Positions 9,012-17,336 are shown, counted from the stretch's first letter. The stretch is DNA of 64,000 bases from Pseudoalteromonas luteoviolacea S2607 (GCF_001625575.1 NZ_AUXV01000018.1:1-64000), one strand, 5' to 3'. The notes: a model not told the origin generated them from the letters alone. Numbers and translations: made by a program.

Positions 9012-11177
9012 TTAATTGGCTGCTTGCTCAGAGAGCTCGTCAAGCAAAGACCAGCGATGTTCTTTAGTTTGTGTGCCATTGCCCAAAATCCAATAATTAT
9101 ATGACTGCTCAATGGTGCCTTTGCTCTGTTGAATGGCAAGCCAAGTATTTAAATAACTGAGAATATCCACATTACGCTTTGCCACGGCAAAACCAACTGG
9201 GTACTTAAGCTCGGCGCCTTTTGGTACCACCACACCATATTCTGGGTAAAACATACTCCATGCAAACCCTGCTTCGGCACTAATCACCAAAGCGTCGAAA
9301 TCACTTTGTTTTTCAAAAAACTGCTGATGGTTGTTGAGCTGACTCACTTTTATCTGTTGATGTTTGCTCGCAACATCGCGCATTAGTGGTTGATATTCAA
9401 CATGCGCTAAATTCAGCTCATGCTTAGAAAGCACCAGGTCACGTGTTGCAAACTCTTTGAGTCGGTGATCTTTGGCAACCAGCGCCAATTGCAGCTCTAA
9501 AACGGGGTTACTAAAGCGCACCGAGCGTAGATCGCCAACACTCATTTCAAGACCTGACATAGCAATATCAAAGTAGCCTTTATTTAAATACTCCGCCAAT
9601 TGATGCTTTTTAAATGGAATAAACTCAACTTTGACCTGTAAATCGGCCGCTAACTTATGCGCTAGGCCAATATCAAAACCGACTAGCTCACCTTTTTGGT
9701 TGAAGTAGCTAAAGGGCACGTTGTCGACCAAGTAACCAATTCTTAGCAGGTTTCTCTTTTTGATGATTTCAATATTAGTAAGAGATAGCTCGCCACTTTG
9801 ATAGGCCTTGGGTACATGATTAAGCACGTCGCTTGGTACCTGATCAGACACCACCATATTGGCAATGACATCATCTGCGCCTTTGGTGCTTTGTGCCAAG
9901 TGATTATTCGTGACAAAGCTGATCACCATAAACGCTGGCAGCAATACAGACAATAAAGTCAGATAGTAAACGGAGCGAATACGCTTTAAATGTAGCTGTT
10001 GCTTGTTATAGAAAATACACAGCAGCGTAACTGCAAAAATATACACGACGGTTGTTGGTGACACGACTTTTGCGGTGAGCACCGACATTGACAAGTAAAG
10101 CTGATAGCTGTCTGCGGGTATTTTTAAGCTATCTAGCATATATGGAATGGCAATATGCACATTGGCAAAGTAACTTAACATCGCCGAAAGCGTGACATTT
10201 GGAATTTGCTCAAGCGTGATTGGGTTACCTGTAAGCCAAGCTGCAAAAGTGACAAACATTAAGGTGGTCAATTTACCTAAGCTTGGAAAGGTGTACGCAA
10301 TAGGCACCAGTACCTCGGCAATGTGATCTGACTCTTCATCACTGCGTTTTATTTTCGCCAAATGCGCTTTAATGCCTTCGGTGATGACGGGCAATACAAT
10401 GAACACATTACCTGTACTAAAGGCGGTGATCCAAGCATTGCGCATAACTTTGATTAAATCGCGATATTTTACTGGCGTCAGGGCAGCTACCAGCATGGGG
10501 AGCAGTGCAAACATTAAATAAAAGCCAAGACAAATCACCAGTACAAGGTAGATTTGCAAGTTACTCAGCTCTTCACTACCAATTGTGCCAGCGGTGCTCG
10601 CCGTCATCGAAAAAATACCAATCGGAAAGAACTTAATGACCTTTTTCGACATGACGGTAAGGCCTTGCCCAACGACTTCTAGTACGTCTAATAGCTGGTT
10701 TTTTCGGCCATTAGAAATAAGCGCAAGGCCAAGTGCAATACAAAATATAACCAGTGCAGGTACATTACCTTCTGCCATGGACGCAAACGGATTGGCAGGG
10801 ATGTATTGTTTTACAAAGTCCACATCTGGGGCTTGAGCCACTAAAGCTGGCGAGAAGAAAGTGCCCGCATCGTGTGAAGGTAAAGTCAGTGTAAAACACC
10901 AAATAGCCGCTAAGCCAATGATCCATAAAGCCAGCATAGTAATGGCGGCTTTGGCGAGCACGGTTTTAACTTGGTCAGGGCTAAACTTACCTAAACCCAC
11001 CACCAGACTGACAACAATGTAAGGGAAAATAGTAATTTGCATTAAACTGACAAACCCTTCGCCAATCGGTTTCAAAAAGGCAACGCGTTCGCCAAAAATG
11101 AGCCCAGTTGCAATGCCGAGGATCAAAGCCCACAGCATCCAATTCATATTTTTTAACCAATCGAATACTTTATTCAT
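9012..11177 (-). CDS. Dicarboxylate/amino-acid:cation symporter fused to a solute-binding domain
   Basis: A 721-aa inner-membrane protein. Residues about 1-420 are a DAACS (GltP/DctA-like) symporter with many helices and family segments such as GEGFVSLMQITIFPYIVVSL and FSTGNVFIVLPV. After a further helix (YYLTLLSVLLPAFMVISFV) the C-terminal 260 residues are an SBP_bac_3 extracytoplasmic binding domain (LLRIGYLVDNVPFSYFNQKG, ELVGFDIGLAHKLA). The protein thus carries its own tethered binding lobe facing the periplasm, which secondary symporters do not usually have. Uptake of an organic acid or amino acid with substrate capture or gating by the lobe is inferred. Upstream spacing shows no partner gene. 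Confidence 0.88.
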   Translation of the reverse strand: MNKVFDWLKNMNWMLWALILGIATGLIFGERVAFLKPIGEGFVSLMQITIFPYIVVSLVVGLGKFSPDQVKTVLAKAAITMLALWIIGLAAIWCFTLTLPSHDAGTFFSPALVAQAPDVDFVKQYIPANPFASMAEGNVPALVIFCIALGLALISNGRKNQLLDVLEVVGQGLTVMSKKVIKFFPIGIFSMTASTAGTIGSEELSNLQIYLVLVICLGFYLMFALLPMLVAALTPVKYRDLIKVMRNAWITAFSTGNVFIVLPVITEGIKAHLAKIKRSDEESDHIAEVLVPIAYTFPSLGKLTTLMFVTFAAWLTGNPITLEQIPNVTLSAMLSYFANVHIAIPYMLDSLKIPADSYQLYLSMSVLTAKVVSPTTVVYIFAVTLLCIFYNKQQLHLKRIRSVYYLTLLSVLLPAFMVISFVTNNHLAQSTKGADDVIANMVVSDQVPSDVLNHVPKAYQSGELSLTNIEIIKKRNLLRIGYLVDNVPFSYFNQKGELVGFDIGLAHKLAADLQVKVEFIPFKKHQLAEYLNKGYFDIAMSGLEMSVGDLRSVRFSNPVLELQLALVAKDHRLKEFATRDLVLSKHELNLAHVEYQPLMRDVASKHQQIKVSQLNNHQQFFEKQSDFDALVISAEAGFAWSMFYPEYGVVVPKGAELKYPVGFAVAKRNVDILSYLNTWLAIQQSKGTIEQSYNYWILGNGTQTKEHRWSLLDELSEQAAN

Positions 11178-11386
11178 ATATGCCAGTCACAAGTGAAATG
11201 TCGCGCGATTATATTGAGGTTAGCTGAAATTAATCTGAATGCATGAAATGTAAAATGATGAGAGAAAAGAATGCTTTGAAAGTTTATAGCTTTAACGCGA
11301 GTAAGTATTCACATTTGGCCACGAAACAACGTGTGGCCAAAATATTCATTCATGTTCGCAGGCGGGCATGAATTTTTGAAAATATT

Positions 11387-11881
11387 TTAAACTTCGTAAT
11401 CCTCACCGTTTTTGCTGCGATAGCATTTGCAACGCGATTCCTCTACTAGCGTATGTTGTACGCCGTCAATAAAGCTCATCCAAAGTTTGGTGTGTTTGCT
11501 GTTTTGCGTATCGATTGCACTAAATGGTGTTTCGTACTGCACATCATTGATGTGGGCTTTGTCATACTTACCGGTCTCACCCGCTACATTAAAGCTTAAC
11601 TCAATATGTAAGCCGTCATCTTTTTGCAGCAAGATAGTAGAGGGTGCTTCTTTATGACCGCATAATGCGACGAACTGTTTTGTGTTTTTAAGCCCACAAT
11701 GCTGGCCATCGGCAAAAAATACCATTAAATGGTTATAGTACACAACGTACGCACTGACTTGCGTGTGCGAGCCAAACTCGAGTGGGCAGTGCTGATCTAA
11801 AAACTGTTTAGCGATGATAAGTTTTTGGCATTCTTCGCTAAGCGGCTGCGATGATTCGTTTGTTTGAAGTTGTGCTTTCAT
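11387..11881 (-). CDS. Hypothetical protein next to the DUF3612 regulator
   Basis: I do not recognise this 164-aa protein. The start at 11881 (MKAQLQTNESSQ) is preferred because GGGGA lies about seven bases upstream; a longer frame starting at 11998 has no ribosome site. No signal peptide or membrane helix is seen. It has several Cys and His residues, ending in SRCKCYRSKNGEDYEV, which could bind metal. It is transcribed divergently from the DUF3612 regulator and shares with it the region holding an overlapping palindrome, so it may be a target of that regulator. Function unknown. Confidence 0.65.
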   Translation of the reverse strand: MKAQLQTNESSQPLSEECQKLIIAKQFLDQHCPLEFGSHTQVSAYVVYYNHLMVFFADGQHCGLKNTKQFVALCGHKEAPSTILLQKDDGLHIELSFNVAGETGKYDKAHINDVQYETPFSAIDTQNSKHTKLWMSFIDGVQHTLVEESRCKCYRSKNGEDYEV

Positions 11882-12006
11882 TGATGTATCCCCAGTTACC
11901 GAAATTTTAAGTTGAGCTACGTTATGGTTGTCTGAATAACGTGTTCGCTGATTAATGACTACAATTTCAGTGTATGAAAAATTATCAATAAATTTCACAA
12001 AAAGAA

Positions 12007-12027
12007 TTTTACAGTGTAAATTTTACA
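12007..12027. promoter_or_regulatory. Overlapping inverted repeats, candidate operator
   Basis: Two 13-bp perfect palindromes share a half-site: TTTACA-G-TGTAAA (12008-12020) and TGTAAA-T-TTTACA (12015-12027). They lie between the divergent unknown gene (start 11881) and the DUF3612 XRE regulator (start 12123). Such TTACA/TGTAA sites suit an HTH dimer, so autoregulation by the DUF3612 protein is plausible. This is inference; no binding motif for this family is known to me with certainty. Confidence 0.5.
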
Positions 12028-12122
12028 AAATCTGGTCTGACCTCTTGTTGCGAATAGTATGAGGCTGTGGTTTTTAAATTCTTATAAGACGCTTGATAGT
12101 TACTGACATATTTGGGGGCACA

Positions 12123-13622
12123 ATGAAAACGAGTTCAGAGTTAATGCGTAAGTCACATTTTCTCGGTACCAAGATACGAAACTTGCGTAAGCGCAATCAC
12201 CTTACTTTAGAGGACCTCTCTGCGAGGTGTATTCGGGTAGATCCCCAGTCTGCGCCTTCAGTGTCGTATTTATCCATGATTGAACGAGGCAAGCGCACCC
12301 CAAGTAGTGGCATGCTAGAAAACTTTGCAGAAGTGTTTCAAAAGCCATTGTCATGGTTTTTAGATACCGAACCAGAGGCAGACGCAATTACGCCCCAAAA
12401 AGGCCGCTCAGGTGGTATTGAAGGTATGGCACTTGAGCCAAACTTTTTGTTCTCAAATGACATTTTGCAAATAGCCATTCCCGAAATGCTTTCTCAAACC
12501 GGTATTAGTGGCCGCCAATTTGCCCACCTTTTAATTCGTGCACACCAAGAACACCATCAAAATCATTTTCCGGATCTAGAGCGCGCCGCCGATGAAATAG
12601 GTGGCAAAAACCTCTACTTAAATGTCGATGACCTAACTCAGTTATTGAAAAAGCAAGGTTTGACCATTCGCTGGTATGACGAAACACCGAGCGAAGTGAT
12701 GGACGATAGCGGCCATGTGTTTAACCACCTTATTACCTCATACTTTGCCGAGCCAAATGTCGTGCACATTAATAAGCGGTTAAAGCAAAACCCAGCGCGG
12801 CTGAAATATGATTTAGCCGTACACATTGGTCACAGTGTGCTGCATGAGTTAAAGGGCCTGCGTTGTGTGCTTAGAACTGGCGGCTTTAATAGCGCTGTAT
12901 TGCCAACCACAGACACAACGCCCAATGCACAAGATATATTAACCGCATGGCACGATTTCGAGTCTAGTTTTTTTGCCGGCGCTTTACTTTGCCCCAAAGT
13001 CGCTTATCGTCAACTGCTCGACTCATACGGCTATGAAGTCGACATACATCAACACTTGAATATATCCCCCTCAGTTGCCATGCGCAGAATGACCGTGGTA
13101 TCACCTTACCCTAATTGGCATTACTTTGACGCCTACTTACCCGGTAAGCTCAAAGCGGTTTATCGCGGCAATGGTATACCGCTCCCGTGGGGCAATATGC
13201 GTAGTGTGGAAGATCCATGTCAACATTGGGCTGTATTTAGGAAGTTTTTGGCACAAAGCAACAGCTCAAGCGCGCAATTGTCTATACTCAATGTCAATGG
13301 TAAACCGCATTTGTACTGCTGTGAGTCATTAAAAGTTAACGATTTAGTTGAAAACGCACATGTGCTGTGCGCAGGCATAGATTTGAATCCTGCGATAGAT
13401 GCGCAAGGTAATAGTGCGCAAGACTTAGTGCAAGAATTGCAAGATTTATGCATTAAGCAGGGCGGGGCAAGTGTGGTACCTTGGCATCTTAAAAAGCAAC
13501 TGATGAGCGTTGCCAAAATACTGAATATTAATTGGATTGAACGCGGCATTAACAATGATGTTAGGGTAATATGTACACGGGGTACCGCATGTCCTCGGCA
13601 ACCGAGTTGTTATGACAATTAG
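12123..13622 (+). CDS. XRE-family regulator with DUF3612 domain
   Basis: A 499-aa protein. Start 12123 is chosen over an in-frame ATG at 12093 because GGGGGCACA precedes it. The N terminus (about 10-75) is an XRE helix-turn-helix with LGTKIRNLRKRNHLTLEDLS and SYLSMIERGKRTPS. The long C-terminal part matches DUF3612 and the short-chain fatty acyl-CoA regulator group (ScfR/RamB-like), with a conserved HSVLHELKGLR segment and a Cys-containing tail (CTRGTACPRQPSC). Relatives are often next to malate synthase or other glyoxylate-shunt genes and sense acyl-CoA. Here no such gene is adjacent; the divergent neighbour is unknown. Confidence 0.85.
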   Translation: MKTSSELMRKSHFLGTKIRNLRKRNHLTLEDLSARCIRVDPQSAPSVSYLSMIERGKRTPSSGMLENFAEVFQKPLSWFLDTEPEADAITPQKGRSGGIEGMALEPNFLFSNDILQIAIPEMLSQTGISGRQFAHLLIRAHQEHHQNHFPDLERAADEIGGKNLYLNVDDLTQLLKKQGLTIRWYDETPSEVMDDSGHVFNHLITSYFAEPNVVHINKRLKQNPARLKYDLAVHIGHSVLHELKGLRCVLRTGGFNSAVLPTTDTTPNAQDILTAWHDFESSFFAGALLCPKVAYRQLLDSYGYEVDIHQHLNISPSVAMRRMTVVSPYPNWHYFDAYLPGKLKAVYRGNGIPLPWGNMRSVEDPCQHWAVFRKFLAQSNSSSAQLSILNVNGKPHLYCCESLKVNDLVENAHVLCAGIDLNPAIDAQGNSAQDLVQELQDLCIKQGGASVVPWHLKKQLMSVAKILNINWIERGINNDVRVICTRGTACPRQPSCYDN

Positions 13623-13623
13623 C

Positions 13624-13650
13624 AAAGAGGTGCCTTAACTCTTTTTATTT
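13624..13650 (+). terminator. Weak rho-independent terminator
   Basis: AAAGAG (13624-13629) can pair with CTCTTT (13639-13644), followed by TTATTT, directly after the stop of the DUF3612 gene. The stem is short, so this is tentative. Confidence 0.35.
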
Positions 13651-13683
13651 ACGCCATTTTATTAGGCCTGAGGTGAGTGAGCA

Positions 13684-14502
13684 TTGAATAAAATTGTTGC
13701 AAAAAAGCAAGGTAATCACGTTTTTTATTGTGTTTTTTTAATGATGATTTCAGCGGTTTTTTGCACCTCTGTATTTGCTTGCGATAAAACTCTTAAAGTG
13801 AGTGTGAGTAGCGATTGGCCGCCATACTCTTCAAAACATGGTAACAACTACCTTGGGCTTGAAATACAGCTTATAGAGTTAGTGCTTAAAGATGCGGGGT
13901 TTTGTTGGCAGTATGTGGTGCTGCCTTCGTCAAGTCGTACATTTAAGCAGCTCCAAGAGGGCAAGGTAGACATTATTCCGGCTGCAAGTTTTACACAAAA
14001 GAGAAGAAAATATGCCGAGTTTAGCCTGCCATACCGTCAAGAAGTGATGCTGCTTTTTACTCATACAAAAAACACATTGCCGTTTCTAGACGACCCTCAG
14101 TTAAGAGGCTCGCTGCTCTATGCTAACTTGCGTAGCAACATTGTTGCGGTGAGTCGTGGGAGTGTATATGGGCAGTATTTTGCAAATTACCGTAACAACT
14201 GCCCTGATTGTGTTATCGAAACAAACTTGGCTCGAGAGCGATTTAACTTGGTCAAGCGAGGGCGAGTCGAATACGCGGTAGAAGACAACCTGACAGGCGC
14301 ATACCTAATTCAACACGAAAACTTTGCTCAGCATATCAAGCCGACATCCGTTAGTGTGTATGAAAATCCTGTTCACTATATGGTAAGACCGGGGAGCTTA
14401 ACCGAAAAACAACTCCAGAAGTTTAATCTCGCTATTATCAAAAATAGTGACGCCATTAAGCAAATAATTGCTGACTATCACCAGCTTTATCACCTTAAAT
14501 AG
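13684..14502 (+). CDS. Periplasmic amino-acid-type solute-binding protein (SBP_bac_3)
   Basis: A 272-aa protein with a TTG start preceded by GAGGTGAG. It has a signal peptide (hydrophobic VFYCVFLMMISAVFCTSVF, then ACDK). The mature part is a family 3 solute-binding fold: LKVSVSSDWPPYSS at the start, LGLEIQLIELVLKDAG, GKVDIIPAASFTQKR and the domain-swap region AEFSLPYRQEVMLLF. No ABC permease is nearby. Similar orphan proteins are common in Alteromonadales and may feed a sensor or be a degenerate transporter part. The ligand is not predicted. Confidence 0.82.
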   Translation: MNKIVAKKQGNHVFYCVFLMMISAVFCTSVFACDKTLKVSVSSDWPPYSSKHGNNYLGLEIQLIELVLKDAGFCWQYVVLPSSSRTFKQLQEGKVDIIPAASFTQKRRKYAEFSLPYRQEVMLLFTHTKNTLPFLDDPQLRGSLLYANLRSNIVAVSRGSVYGQYFANYRNNCPDCVIETNLARERFNLVKRGRVEYAVEDNLTGAYLIQHENFAQHIKPTSVSVYENPVHYMVRPGSLTEKQLQKFNLAIIKNSDAIKQIIADYHQLYHLK

Positions 14503-14675
14503 TCAAAACAAGCACCTTACTCGCATCAAATAAATAAAAAAATATAAAGCCTCTTACTTTTATCTGACTTTTTACTAAAACACCCAGCAACCCATTGATT
14601 AATTTGCGCATGTAGTGTGTTATAGAAACTGTCACACAGGTGACAAATACCAATAAAATTTAAAGGAATTAAAAA

Positions 14676-14768
14676 ATGAAAACACTTAATAAAGTTTTAA
14701 GCCGAGAGTTATGTGAAAAGGTAAGCGGTGCTAGCGGTGTTTATAAGCCGACAGATCCAAGACCGTAA
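14676..14768 (+). CDS. Microprotein (30 aa) with leader-like VSG motif
   Basis: A short reading frame with a good ribosome site (AAAGGAATT, six to eight bases upstream) and its own hairpin terminator 17 bases after the stop. The peptide begins MKTLNKVLSRELCEKVSG and ends with a Pro-rich tail of about 12 residues (YKPTDPRP). The pattern L-x-x-x-L-x-x-E-L-x-x-x-V-S-G resembles the leader of double-glycine bacteriocin or RiPP precursors, but no maturation enzyme or peptidase transporter is in the window. It faces the minus-strand cluster of other glycine-motif peptides. Probably a real gene; role unknown. Confidence 0.6.
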   Translation: MKTLNKVLSRELCEKVSGASGVYKPTDPRP

Positions 14769-14784
14769 TATACGAAAATAATCA

Positions 14785-14810
14785 AACACTCCTCAAGTTT
14801 GAGGAGTGTT
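14785..14810 (+). terminator. Hairpin after the 30-aa microprotein
   Basis: A perfect inverted repeat AACACTCCTCAA (14785-14796) / TTGAGGAGTGTT (14799-14810) closes the microprotein transcription unit. There is no clear T tract after it. It supports the view that the 30-aa gene is a separate transcript. Confidence 0.6.
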
Positions 14811-14969
14811 ATAGCTGGCATGCTTCATTAATTAATGGCGTGTTGTCAAATGCTTATCTATCCTTCCTGTCTGGAAGCTGAGCATCGCCCTATGCTGGGT
14901 AATAATCATAAATAGAGTGTAATTATTCAATTTTTTATTTGATTATTAGTAATGTTAGCGTCTTTTGGT

Positions 14970-15059
14970 TTATTTTTTAGGCTCTTCTGGTAGCGGGCCT
15001 CCAGGAGTGCTATGTAAGCCGCCAAGAATGAACTTTAATAATTCTTTATCAATAATCAT
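14970..15059 (-). CDS. Microprotein (29 aa) with GG motif
   Basis: A frame starting at 15059 with AAGGA about eight bases upstream. The peptide has an N-terminal helix-like part (MIIDKELLKFILGG), then a Gly/Pro-rich stretch (STPGGPLP) and a charged end (EEPKK). It aligns with the 44-aa peptide at 16343-16477: both have LL-x-x-(I/V)-x-GG, PLP and EPKK in the same order. It lies 90 bases downstream of a five-helix membrane protein. Function unknown; the homology between two independent short frames is the best evidence that they are genes. Confidence 0.6.
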   Translation of the reverse strand: MIIDKELLKFILGGLHSTPGGPLPEEPKK

Positions 15060-15149
15060 TTTAATTTTCCTTAATTATAATGTAGTGAGGATTAAGTTTC
15101 GCACAGAGTGATTTGTAAATTCAAGGTGTGAAGATAAGTTTCTATCAGA

Positions 15150-15749
15150 TTACCTATCTTTTTTCTCAGACATGTTCGTGAGTCTTTTTCTCTCAAATTT
15201 TCTCCGGCGTTTTAATGCCAAAACATGCTCGTCAATTGGTACAGTACGAGATGCGAGCTTAAGAACAAGCAGAGTTTCAATCAAACAGAGTATTGTGAGG
15301 ATCGGGCTAAATATATGTTTAAGGTAGGGGAATGAGTCAACGATATCATATTCGAACATCTTAACTTCACACAACGCTATGAAAATAGCTAATATGTAGC
15401 CCACATATATGAGTATTAGAGCGCCTTCCTGTTTTGAAAAATAATAGTTTTCATAAACATCATTACAAAAAACGCTAATATTGCGAAGTTTTTTGACAAT
15501 AAGCCGTCGAGCTAATACTACATATAGATAAATGAAAGCATAAATAAATATCCAAAGATAGTAGTTATTCCCCCATCCATACACGGTGTCGATCATAGCA
15601 GTATCAACCAACTCTACAATTATCAATAAAGAGATGAGGCAGCGTGCATTGATGCTTCTCCAGCCAACTACTAAAGCCAGAAAAAATAGTGGTAAGCTCA
15701 TGTAGCCTATAACATAGTAAATGGCTTTAAGAGATATGCTTTCGAACAA
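15150..15749 (-). CDS. Five-helix membrane protein, paralogue of 16498-17043
   Basis: A 199-aa protein with about five hydrophobic helices and a basic C-terminal tail (LKRRRKFERKRLTN). It is clearly homologous to the protein at 16498-17043: both share GWRxxNxR, WGNxYYxW, RRLIxKxL, a YxFxKQEG loop before helix 4, E-V within it and IDSxP after it. I do not recognise the family. It lies between two microprotein genes in the same orientation. Possible roles are receptor, transporter or immunity protein for the peptides; nothing in the sequence decides this. Confidence 0.75.
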   Translation of the reverse strand: MFESISLKAIYYVIGYMSLPLFFLALVVGWRSINARCLISLLIIVELVDTAMIDTVYGWGNNYYLWIFIYAFIYLYVVLARRLIVKKLRNISVFCNDVYENYYFSKQEGALILIYVGYILAIFIALCEVKMFEYDIVDSFPYLKHIFSPILTILCLIETLLVLKLASRTVPIDEHVLALKRRRKFERKRLTNMSEKKDR

Positions 15750-15944
15750 AGAATTTATACCTTAATTTTAATTGAAAAGACACATTGCTCATAAAATGAA
15801 ATTTAAGGTATGTGTGAATTGAAATTAGTAATTGTTTAATACTCAAACACAAAATTGCAAAAGTAATGTCGAGTTCTTGGTGCTGCCAACAGTCTATGCA
15901 CAAGCACCAAGGCGAAGCTATTTACGACTAAGTATAATCATAAG

Positions 15945-16100
15945 CTAGTTTTGCTTTCTTTCCATTGGAGGGTATCCTGGCCCACCTCCGCCGCCACCGC
16001 ATATTATTCTAAGTGTCTTTTTATTATCTATAAGCGTGCAGGTTTTATTAATTTCAATAGCCAAATTTTTCTGAAGAGTATTTGCTTTATTCATTTTCAT
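15945..16100 (-). CDS. Microprotein (51 aa) with six consecutive glycines
   Basis: A frame from 16100 (other in-frame ATGs at 16109 and 16094) preceded by GGAAAAT. The peptide is basic and Asn/Lys-rich at first (MKMNKANTLQ), then has RIICGGGGGGPGYPP and a charged end (MERKQN). The block of six Gly after a hydrophobic stretch fits the pattern of the neighbouring peptides (hydrophobic-GG-Pro-charged). It lies about 240 bases after the 44-aa gene and 195 bases before the second membrane protein on the minus strand. Less certain than its neighbours because the ribosome site is ordinary. Confidence 0.45.
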   Translation of the reverse strand: MKMNKANTLQKNLAIEINKTCTLIDNKKTLRIICGGGGGGPGYPPMERKQN

Positions 16101-16342
16101 ATTTTCCATTATTAAAGAGTCCATTGATAATAATATTGGTTTCTATCAAGAAGCATTCTTAACCTTTGCAGTATGGTTTTTCATATATCTTAAGTTTAAA
16201 TAAATTTAGCTAATCAGATCTGATGATAAAAACTGAAATTGTTTAAGATCATTCTAAATCCATTAAAAATATAAGCAAAATCATTTCTTAGGTTGTGCCT
16301 CCATCCCAAAGTACCTAGGACTTTTATTGGATTTACCTAATG

Positions 16343-16477
16343 TTAGCCCTTTTTCTCATCTTTTTTAGGTTCTGTTAGCGACATTCCTGCGGCATGTCTA
16401 CTTGGAAGAGGGCTACCAGTTGAACCTGAAGTGCCGCCTTTAACTACTGACAATAACTTTAATGTGACTTTTTTCAT
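16343..16477 (-). CDS. Microprotein (44 aa) with KGG motif
   Basis: A frame starting at 16477 with a near-perfect ribosome site (AAGGAG, seven bases upstream), 20 bases after the stop of the five-helix protein. The peptide begins MKKVTLKLLSVVKGG, continues with a Ser/Gly/Pro-rich part (SGSTGSPLP) and ends in a basic tail (TEPKKDEKKG). LLSVVKGG resembles a double-glycine leader end. It is homologous to the 29-aa peptide at 14970-15059. Tight coupling to the membrane protein gene suggests the two work together. Confidence 0.7.
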   Translation of the reverse strand: MKKVTLKLLSVVKGGTSGSTGSPLPSRHAAGMSLTEPKKDEKKG

Positions 16478-16497
16478 AATGTTCTCCTTATGGTATT

Positions 16498-17043
16498 TTA
16501 AGTTGTAGTACTCTTTGACTCAAATTGCATCTGATTTCTATTTTTAAATGAATTAATTAAAATAAGAGACATAGCTGAAACATGCAGAATAGTCTGGGCT
16601 GGTCCGTAAATGTTATTTCTTATGGGATAAGAGTCTATTATGTAAAAAGTAAACAGGCTGACTTCGATGAAAGTTATCAAGTGAATTGCGAATGATATAA
16701 AGAAGACAGCTAAAAGTCCTCCTTCTTGCTTTGTGAAATGATAACTTTCATGAGCAGAGCGAAAGAAGCTGAAGTACTTCAATCTCTTTGTAATCAGACG
16801 TCTACCTAGTACTGGAACGATAAAAAGAAGACAAATAAACATCCCCCAAATATAGTAACCATTGCCCCAATTCATAGCTATGTCATTTGTAAATGTGTCT
16901 ATTACTTCTATAGCTATTAATAAAAAGCATAAATATCTAAAGTTAACATTTCTCCATCCTATTAATATAGATAATATGTATATAGGTAGAGCCATATAAG
17001 TTATTAGATCATATAACCCTTTAAAGTTTTCATAACTAAACAT
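16498..17043 (-). CDS. Five-helix membrane protein
   Basis: A 181-aa protein with hydrophobic segments at about 11-29, 35-52, 62-80, 107-135 and 149-167. It shares with the 199-aa paralogue the motifs GWRNVNFR, NWGNGYYIW, RRLITKRLK, YHFTKQEGG and IDSYP. It starts 11 bases after the XRE regulator gene ends and is followed 20 bases later by the 44-aa microprotein, so the three probably form one operon. A looser resemblance to the island protein at 44045-44557 (Y-Y-x-x-W, five helices, same size, next to a microprotein) suggests a wider family. Function unknown. Confidence 0.78.
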   Translation of the reverse strand: MFSYENFKGLYDLITYMALPIYILSILIGWRNVNFRYLCFLLIAIEVIDTFTNDIAMNWGNGYYIWGMFICLLFIVPVLGRRLITKRLKYFSFFRSAHESYHFTKQEGGLLAVFFISFAIHLITFIEVSLFTFYIIDSYPIRNNIYGPAQTILHVSAMSLILINSFKNRNQMQFESKSTTT

Positions 17044-17054
17044 CAGATACTTCC

Positions 17055-17336
17055 TTAATTCCGTTTGTTTTCTGGTTGCTGACTTTCAAGCAGTTGCTTG
17101 GTTTTTTCTTCTGGGCTAAAGCCGCAAATAAAGCAAATTAAAAAATAACTGGTGAGTGGTACAGGGGTTTTCCCTGTTTCCCAGTTTGAAATCGTTGCTT
17201 GATCTACGACGGGTATTAACTTTTTTCCCAGTTGACTTTGTGTCAGTCCAGCATCCTTACGCATCGAACGTATCGACTTGGCTGCTTCTCCCCATAAGCC
17301 ATTAAACAATCCTAGTTGTCGAATTCTCAGTTTCAT
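17055..17336 (-). CDS. XRE-family HTH regulator of the microprotein cluster
   Basis: A 93-aa protein, nearly all helix-turn-helix: SIRSMRKDAGLTQSQLGKKL, then VDQATISNWETGKTPVP, which are the two HTH helices and following turn of XRE/Cro proteins. It is first in the minus-strand group, 11 bases before the membrane protein gene. A GATAAC/GTTATC inverted repeat with repeated AACAAAA lies 22-47 bases upstream of its start and is a candidate autoregulatory operator. Confidence 0.85.
   Translation of the reverse strand: MKLRIRQLGLFNGLWGEAAKSIRSMRKDAGLTQSQLGKKLIPVVDQATISNWETGKTPVPLTSYFLICFICGFSPEEKTKQLLESQQPENKRN

Noticed and set aside
11882..11998. Longer N terminus for the unknown protein near the DUF3612 gene
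   Set aside because: The start at 11998 lacks a ribosome site, while GGGGA precedes 11881.
14676..17336. Classical bacteriocin or lanthipeptide locus
   Set aside because: No LanM/LanB-type enzyme, radical SAM enzyme or peptidase-containing ABC transporter is present in the cluster, so a standard RiPP call is not supported.
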